Assembly (NCBI GenBank): GCA_949126835.1
Contig: OX421507.1
Span: 33,276,082 to 33,340,081, forward strand
DNA from: Anisus vortex
Lineage: Eukaryota > Mollusca > Gastropoda > Planorbidae
Length of the DNA: 64,000 bases
Direction: 5' to 3'
Position numbers and translations under genes: made by a program. The notes beneath the pieces were generated by a model. The model did not search any database. It was not told where the DNA came from and saw only the letters and a program-made list of their open reading frames with translations. Shown here piece by piece: positions 57,879-64,000 of the stretch; the first letter of the stretch is position 1, and the number at the start of each line of letters is the position of its first letter.

Positions 57879-60800
57879 AATGAATGAAAGAGTGGCTAAA
57901 ACAGCAGTCTAGATCACAGTGAATGAAAGGTTGGCTAAAACAACAGTCTAGCTCACAGTGAATGAAAGGTTGGCTAAAACAACAGTCTAGCTCACAGTGA
58001 ATGAAAGGTTGGCTAAAACAACAGTCTAGCTCACAGTGAATGAAAGGTTGGCTAAAACCACAGTCTAGCTCACAGTGAATGAAAGAGTGGCTAAAACAAC
58101 AGTCTAGCTCACAGTGAATGAAAGGTTGGCTAAAACAACAGTCTAGCTCACAGCGAATGAAAGGTTGGCTAAAACAATAGTCTAGCTCACAGTGAATGAA
58201 AGAGTGGCTAAAACAACAGTCTAGCTCACAGTGAATGAAAGGTTGGCTAAAACAACAGTCTAGCTCACAGTGAATGAAAGAGTGGCTATAACAACAGTCT
58301 AGCTCACAGTGAATGAAAGGTTGGATAAAACAACAGTCTAGCTCACAGTGAATGAAAGAGTGGCTAAAACAACAGTCTAGCTCACAGTGAATGAAAGGTT
58401 GTCTAAAACAACAGTCTAGCTCACAGTGAATGAAAGCTGTCTAAAACAACAGTCTAGCTCACAGTGAATGAAAGGTGTCTAAAACAACAGTCTAGCTCAC
58501 AGTGAATGAAAGCTGTCTAAAACAACAGTCTAGCTCACAGTGAATGAAAGATGTCTAAAACAACAGTCTAGCACACAGTGAATAAAAGGTTGGCTAAAAC
58601 AGCAGTTTAGCTCACAGTGAATGAAAGGTTGGCTAAAACAACAGTCTAGCTCACAGTGAATGAAAGGTTGGCTAAAACAACAGTCTAGCTCACAGTGAAT
58701 GAAAGGTTGGCTAAAACAGCAGTCTAGCTCACAGTGAATGAAAGGTTGGCTAAAACAACAGTCTAGCTCACAGTGAATGAAAGGTTGGCTATAACAACAG
58801 TCTAGCTCACAGTGAATGAAAGGTTGGCTAAAACAAGTCTAGCTCACAGTGAATGAAAGAGTGGCTAAAACCACAGTCTAGCTCACAGTGAATGAAAGGT
58901 TGGCTAAAACAACAGTCTAGCTCACAGTGAATGAAAGGTTGGCTAAAACAACAGTCTAGCTCACAGTGAATGAAAGATGTCTAAAACAACAGTCTAGCTC
59001 ACAGTGAATGAAAGGTTGTCTAAAACAACAGTCTAGCTCACAGTGAATGAAAGATGTCTAAAACAACAGTCTAGCTCACAGTGAATGAAAGATGTCTAAA
59101 ACAACAGTCTAGCTCACAGTGAATAAAAGGTTGGCTAAAACAACAGTCTAGCTCACAGTGAATGAAAGAGTGGCTAAAACAACAGTCTAGCTAACAGTGA
59201 ATGAAAGGTTGGCTAAAACAACAGTCTAGCTCACAGTGAATGAAAGAGTGGCTAAAACAACAGTCTAGCTCACAGTGAATGAAAGAGTGGCTATAACAAC
59301 AGTCTAGATCACAGTGAATGAAAGAGTGGCTAAAACAACAGTCTAGCTAACAGTGAATGAAAGGTTGGCTAAAACAACAGTCTAGCTCACAGTGAATGAA
59401 AGAGTGGCTAAAACAACAGTCTAGCTCACAGTGAATGAAAGGTTGGCTAAAACAACAGTCTAGCTCACAATGAATGAAAGAGTGGCTAAAACAACAGTCT
59501 AGCTCACAGTGAATGAAAGGTTGTCTAAAACAACAGTCTAGCTCACAGTGAATGAAAGGTTGGCTAAAACAGCAGTCTAGCTTACAGTGAATGAAAGGTT
59601 GGCTAAAACAACAGTCTAGCTCACAGTGAATGAAAGGTTGGATAAAACAACAGTCTAGCTCACAGTGAATGAAAGGTTGTCTAAAACAACAGTCTAGCTC
59701 ACAGTGAATGAAAGGTTGGCTAAAACAGCAGTCTAGCTCACAGTGAATGAAAGGTTGGATAAAACAACAGTCTAGCTCACAGTGAATGAAAGGTTGTCTA
59801 AAACAACAGTCTAGCTCACAGTGAATGAAAGGTTGGCTAAAACAGCAGTCTAGCTCACAGTGAATGAAAGGTTGGATAAAACAGCAGTCTAGCTCACAGT
59901 GAATGAAAGGTTGGCTAAAACAGCAGTCTAGCTCACAATGAATGAAAGGTTGTCTAAAACAACAGTCTAGCTCACAGTGAATGAAAGGTTGGATAAAACA
60001 ACAGTCTAGCTCACAGTGAATGAAAGGTTGTCTAAAACAACAGTCTAGCTCACAGTGAATGAAAGGTTGGCTAAAACAGCAGTCTAGCTCACAGTGAATG
60101 AAAGGTTGGATAAAACAACAGTCTAGCTCACAGTGAATGAAAGGTTGTCTAAAACAACAGTCTAGCTCACAGTGAATGAAAGGTTGGCTAAAACAGCAGT
60201 CTAGCTCACAGTGAATGAAAGGTTGGATAAAACAGCAGTCTAGCTCACAGTGAATGGAAGGTTGGCTAAAACAGCAGTCTAGCTCACAGTGAATGAAAGG
60301 TTGGATAAAACAACAGTCTAGCTCACAGTGAATGAAAGGTTGGCTAAAACAACAGTCTAGCTCACAGTGAATGAAAGGTTGGATAAAACAACAGTCTAGC
60401 TCACAGTGAATGAAAGGTTGTCTAAAACAACAGTCTAGCTCACAGTGAATGAAAGGTTGGATAAAACAACAGTCTAGCTCACAGTGAATGAAAGGTTGGC
60501 TAAAACAACAGTCTAGCTCACAGTGAATGAAAGGTTGGCTAAAACAACAGTCTAGCTCACAGTGAATGAAAGGTTGGCTAAAACAACAGTCTAGCTCACA
60601 GTGAATGAAAGGTTGTCTAAAACAACAGTCTAGCTCACAGTGAATGAAAGGTTGGCTAAAACAACAGTCTAGCTCACAGTGAATGAAAGGTTGGCTAAAA
60701 CAACAGTCTAGCTCACAGTGAATGAAAGGTTGGCTAAAACAACAGTCTAGCTCACAGTGAATGAAAGGTTGGCTAAAACAACAGTCTAGCTCACAGTGAA

Positions 60801-63800
60801 TGAAAGAGTGGCTAAAACAGCAGTCTAGCTCACAGTGAATGAAAGAGTGGCTAAAACAGCAGTCTAGCTCACAGTGAATGAAAGGTTGGCTAAAACAACA
60901 GTCTAGCTCACAGTGAATGAAAGGTTGGCTAAAACAACAGTCTAGCTCACAGTGAATGAAAGGTTGGCTAAAACAACAGTCTAGCTCACAGTGAATGAAA
61001 GAGTGGCTAAAACAACAGTCTAGCTCACAGTGAATGAAAGGTTGGCTAAAACAACAGTCTAGCTCACAGTGAATGAAAGATGTCTAAAACAACAGTCTAG
61101 CTCACAGTGAATGAAAGATGTCTAAAACAACAGTCTAGCTCACAGTGAATGAAAGATGTCTAAAACAACAGTCTAGCTCACAGTGAATGAAAGGTTGGCT
61201 AAAACAACAGTCTAGCTCACAGTGAATGAAAGGTTGGCTAAAACAACAGTCTAGCTCACAGTGAATGAAAGGTTGGCTAAAACAACAGTCTAGCTAACAG
61301 TGAATGAAAGGTTGGCTAAAACAACAGTCTAGCTCACAGTGAATGAAAGGTTGGCTAAAACAACAGTCTAGCTCACAGTGAATGAAAGGTTGGCTAAAAC
61401 AACAGTCTAGCTAACAGTGAATGAAAGATGTCTAAAACAACAGTCTAGCTCACAGTGAATGAAAGATGTCTAAAACAACAGTCTAGCTCACAGTGAACGA
61501 AAGATGTCTAAAACAACAGTCTAGCTCACAGTGAATGAAAGGTTGGCTAAAACAACAGTCTGCTCACAGTGAATGAAAGGTTGGCTAAAACAACAGTCTA
61601 GCTCACAGTGAATGAAAGGTTGGCTAAAACAACAGTCTAGCTAACAGTGAATGAAAGGTTGGCTAAAACAACAGTCTAGCTCACAGTGAATGAAAGGTTG
61701 GCTAAAACAACAGTGTAGCTCACAGTGAATGAAAGGTTGGCTAAAACAACAGTCTAGCTAACAGTGAATGAAAGGTTGGCTAAAACAACAGTCTAGCTCA
61801 CAGTGAATGAAAGGTTGGCTAAAACAACAGTCTAGCTCACAGTGAATGAAAGAGTGGCTAAAACAACAGTCTAGCTCACAGTAAATGAAAGAGTGGCTAA
61901 AACAACAGTCTAGATCACAGTGAATGAAAGAGTGGCAAAAACAACAGTCTAGCTAACAGTGAATGAAAGGTTGGCTAAAACAACAGTCTAGCTTACAGTG
62001 AATGAAAGGTTGTCTAAAACAACAGTCTAGCTCACAGTGAATGAAAGGTTGGCTAAAACAACAGTCTAGCTCACAGTGAATGAAAGGTTGTCTAAAACAA
62101 CAGTCTAGCTCACAGTGAATGAAAGGTTGGCTAAAACAACAGTCTAGCTCACAGTGAATGAAAGGTTGGCTAAAACAACAGTCTAGCTCACAGTGAATGA
62201 AAGGTTGGCTAAAACAACAGTCTAGCTCACAGTGAATGAAAGGTTGTCTAAAACAACAGTCTAGCTCACAGTGAATGAAAGGTTGGCTATAACAACAGTC
62301 TAGCTCACAGTGAATGAAAGGTTGGCTAAAACAACAGTCTAGCTCACAGTGAATGAAAGGTTGGCTAAAACAACAGTCTAGCTCACAGTGAATGAAAGGT
62401 TGGCTAAAACAACAGTCTAGCTCACAGTGAATGAAAGGTTGGCTAAAACAACAGTCTAGCTCACAGTGAATGAAAGAGTGGCTAAAACAGCAGTCTAGCT
62501 CACAGTGAATGAAAGGTTGGCTAAAACAACAGTCTAGCTCACAGTGAATGAAAGGTTGGCTAAAACAACAGTCTAGCTCACAGTGAATGAAAGGTTGGCT
62601 AAAACAACAGTCTAGCTCACAGTGAATGAAAGAGTGGCTAAAACAACAGTCTAGCTCACAGTGAATGAAAGGTTGACTAAAACAACAGTCTAGCTCACAG
62701 TGAATGAAAGATGTCTAAAACAACAGTCTAGCTCACAGTGAATGAAAGATGTCTAAAACAACAGTCTAGCTCACAGTGAATGAAAGATGTCTAAAACAAC
62801 AGTCTAGCTCACAGTGAATGAAAGGTTGGCTAAAACAACAGTCTAGCTCACAGTGAATGAAAGGTTGGCTAAAACAACAGTCTAGCTAACAGTGAATGAA
62901 AGGTTGGCTAAAACAACAGTCTAGCTCACAGTGAATGAAAGGTTGGCTAAAACAACAGTCTAGCTCACAGTGAATGAAAGGTTGGCTAAAACAACAGTCT
63001 AGCTAACAGTGAATGAAAGGTTGGATAAAACAACAGTCAAGCTCACAGTGAATGAAAGGTTGGATAAAACAACAGTCTAGCTCACAGTGAATGAAAGGTG
63101 TCTAAAACAACAGTCTAGCTCACAGTGAATGAAAGGTTGGCTAAAACAACAGTCTAGCTCACAGTGAATGAAAGGTTGGCTAAAACAACAGTCTAGCTCA
63201 CAGTGAATGAAAGGTTGGCTAAAACAACAGTCTAGCTCACAGTGAATGAAAGGTTGGCTAAAACAGCAGTCTAGCTCACAGTGAATGAAAACTGTCTAAA
63301 ACAACAGCCTAGCTCAAAGTGAATGAAAGGTGTCCTAAACAACAGTCTAGCTCACAGTGAATGAAAGCTGTCTAAAACAACAGTCTAGCTCACAGTGAAT
63401 GAAAGATGTCTAAAACAACAGTCTAGGTCACAGTGAATAAAAGGTTGGCTAAAACAGCAGTTTAGCTCACAGTGAATGAAAGGTTGGCTAAAACAACAAT
63501 CTAGCTCACAGTGAATGAAAGGTTGGCTAAAACAACAGTCTAGCTCACAGTGAATGAAAGGTTGGCTAAAACAACAGTCTAGCTCACAGTGAATGAAAGG
63601 TTGGCTAAAACAACAGTCTAGCTCACAGTGAATGAAAGGTTGGCTATAACAACAGTCTAGCTCACAGTGAATGAAAGGTTGGCTAAAACAACAGTCTAGC
63701 TCACAGTGAATGAAAGAGTGGCTAAAACCACAGTCTAGCTCACAGTGAATGAAAGGTTGGCTAAAACAACAGTCTAGCTCACAGTGAATGAAAGGTTGGC

Positions 63801-64000
63801 TAAAACAACAGTCTAGCTCACAGTGAATGAAAGAGTGGCTAAAACAGCAGTCTAGCTCACAGTGAATGAAAGAGTGGCTAAAACAGCAGTCTAGCTCACA
63901 GTGAATGAAAGGTTGGCTAAAACAACAGTCTAGCTCACAGTGAATGAAAGGTTGGCTAAAACAACAGTCTAGCTCACAGTGAATGAAAGGTTGGCTAAAA
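57879..64000. repeat. 39-bp satellite with higher-order structure, about 157 copies, continuing off the right edge
   Basis: The unit contains CAGTCTAGCTCACAGTGAAT and a variable centre (GGTTGGCTA, GAGTGGCTA, GATGTCTA, GGTTGTCTA, GGTTGGATA). Rare variants recur at about 4.86 kb (for example CAGTTTAG at 58601 and 63456). A trimer of variants repeats at 59635-60240. It presumably lies within the ACAP intron that leads to the missing BAR exons. Confidence 0.97.

Noticed and set aside
57879..64000. Regular repeats with variable centres as a CRISPR array
   Set aside because: The variable part is a small set of recurring variants, not unique spacers, and the genome is clearly animal with spliced genes.

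Overview
The window is animal nuclear DNA: AT-rich, with long introns, GT-AG splice sites, tRNA-derived SINEs, LINE fragments and many short inverted-repeat (MITE) transposons. The protein families and repeat style fit a mollusc, probably a gastropod. That placement is inference and was not tested by any search. Roughly 35-40% of the window (my estimate) is tandem repeat, in more than twenty separate arrays with units of 11 to 50 bp.

Two protein genes are supported. The first, on the minus strand, is an ACAP-family Arf GTPase-activating protein (BAR - PH - ArfGAP - ankyrin repeats). Fifteen exons between 57145 and 699 join in frame with consistent splice phases and give about 617 codons in the family order. 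The 5' BAR exons lie beyond the right edge and the last coding exon beyond the left edge. The second, on the plus strand at 46407-52346, has six coding exons and encodes a 646-residue leucine-rich-repeat protein with a signal peptide, LRR caps and a lysine-rich tail. It lies antisense inside a 33.6-kb ACAP intron (21691-55340).

Layout. 0-21.7 kb: ACAP 3' half (PH, ArfGAP, ankyrin exons), with tandem arrays in most of the larger introns. 21.7-55.3 kb: the giant intron, with a 29-bp array (23.2-25.6 kb), a SINE-linked 39-bp array, a 15-bp array (34-35 kb), a 40-bp array (40-42.9 kb), several MITEs, the nested LRR gene and an 11-bp array. 55.3-57.2 kb: three BAR exons. 57.9-64 kb: a 39-bp satellite that runs off the right edge.

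The most interesting pattern is that five of the twenty 5' splice sites seen here abut or lie inside a tandem duplication whose unit contains the splice-donor sequence, sometimes with the last exon bases. At the PH-domain exon about nineteen copies of the exon end plus donor fill the next intron. In the three long arrays, reading past the authentic donor meets an in-frame stop quickly, so use of a decoy donor should truncate the protein.
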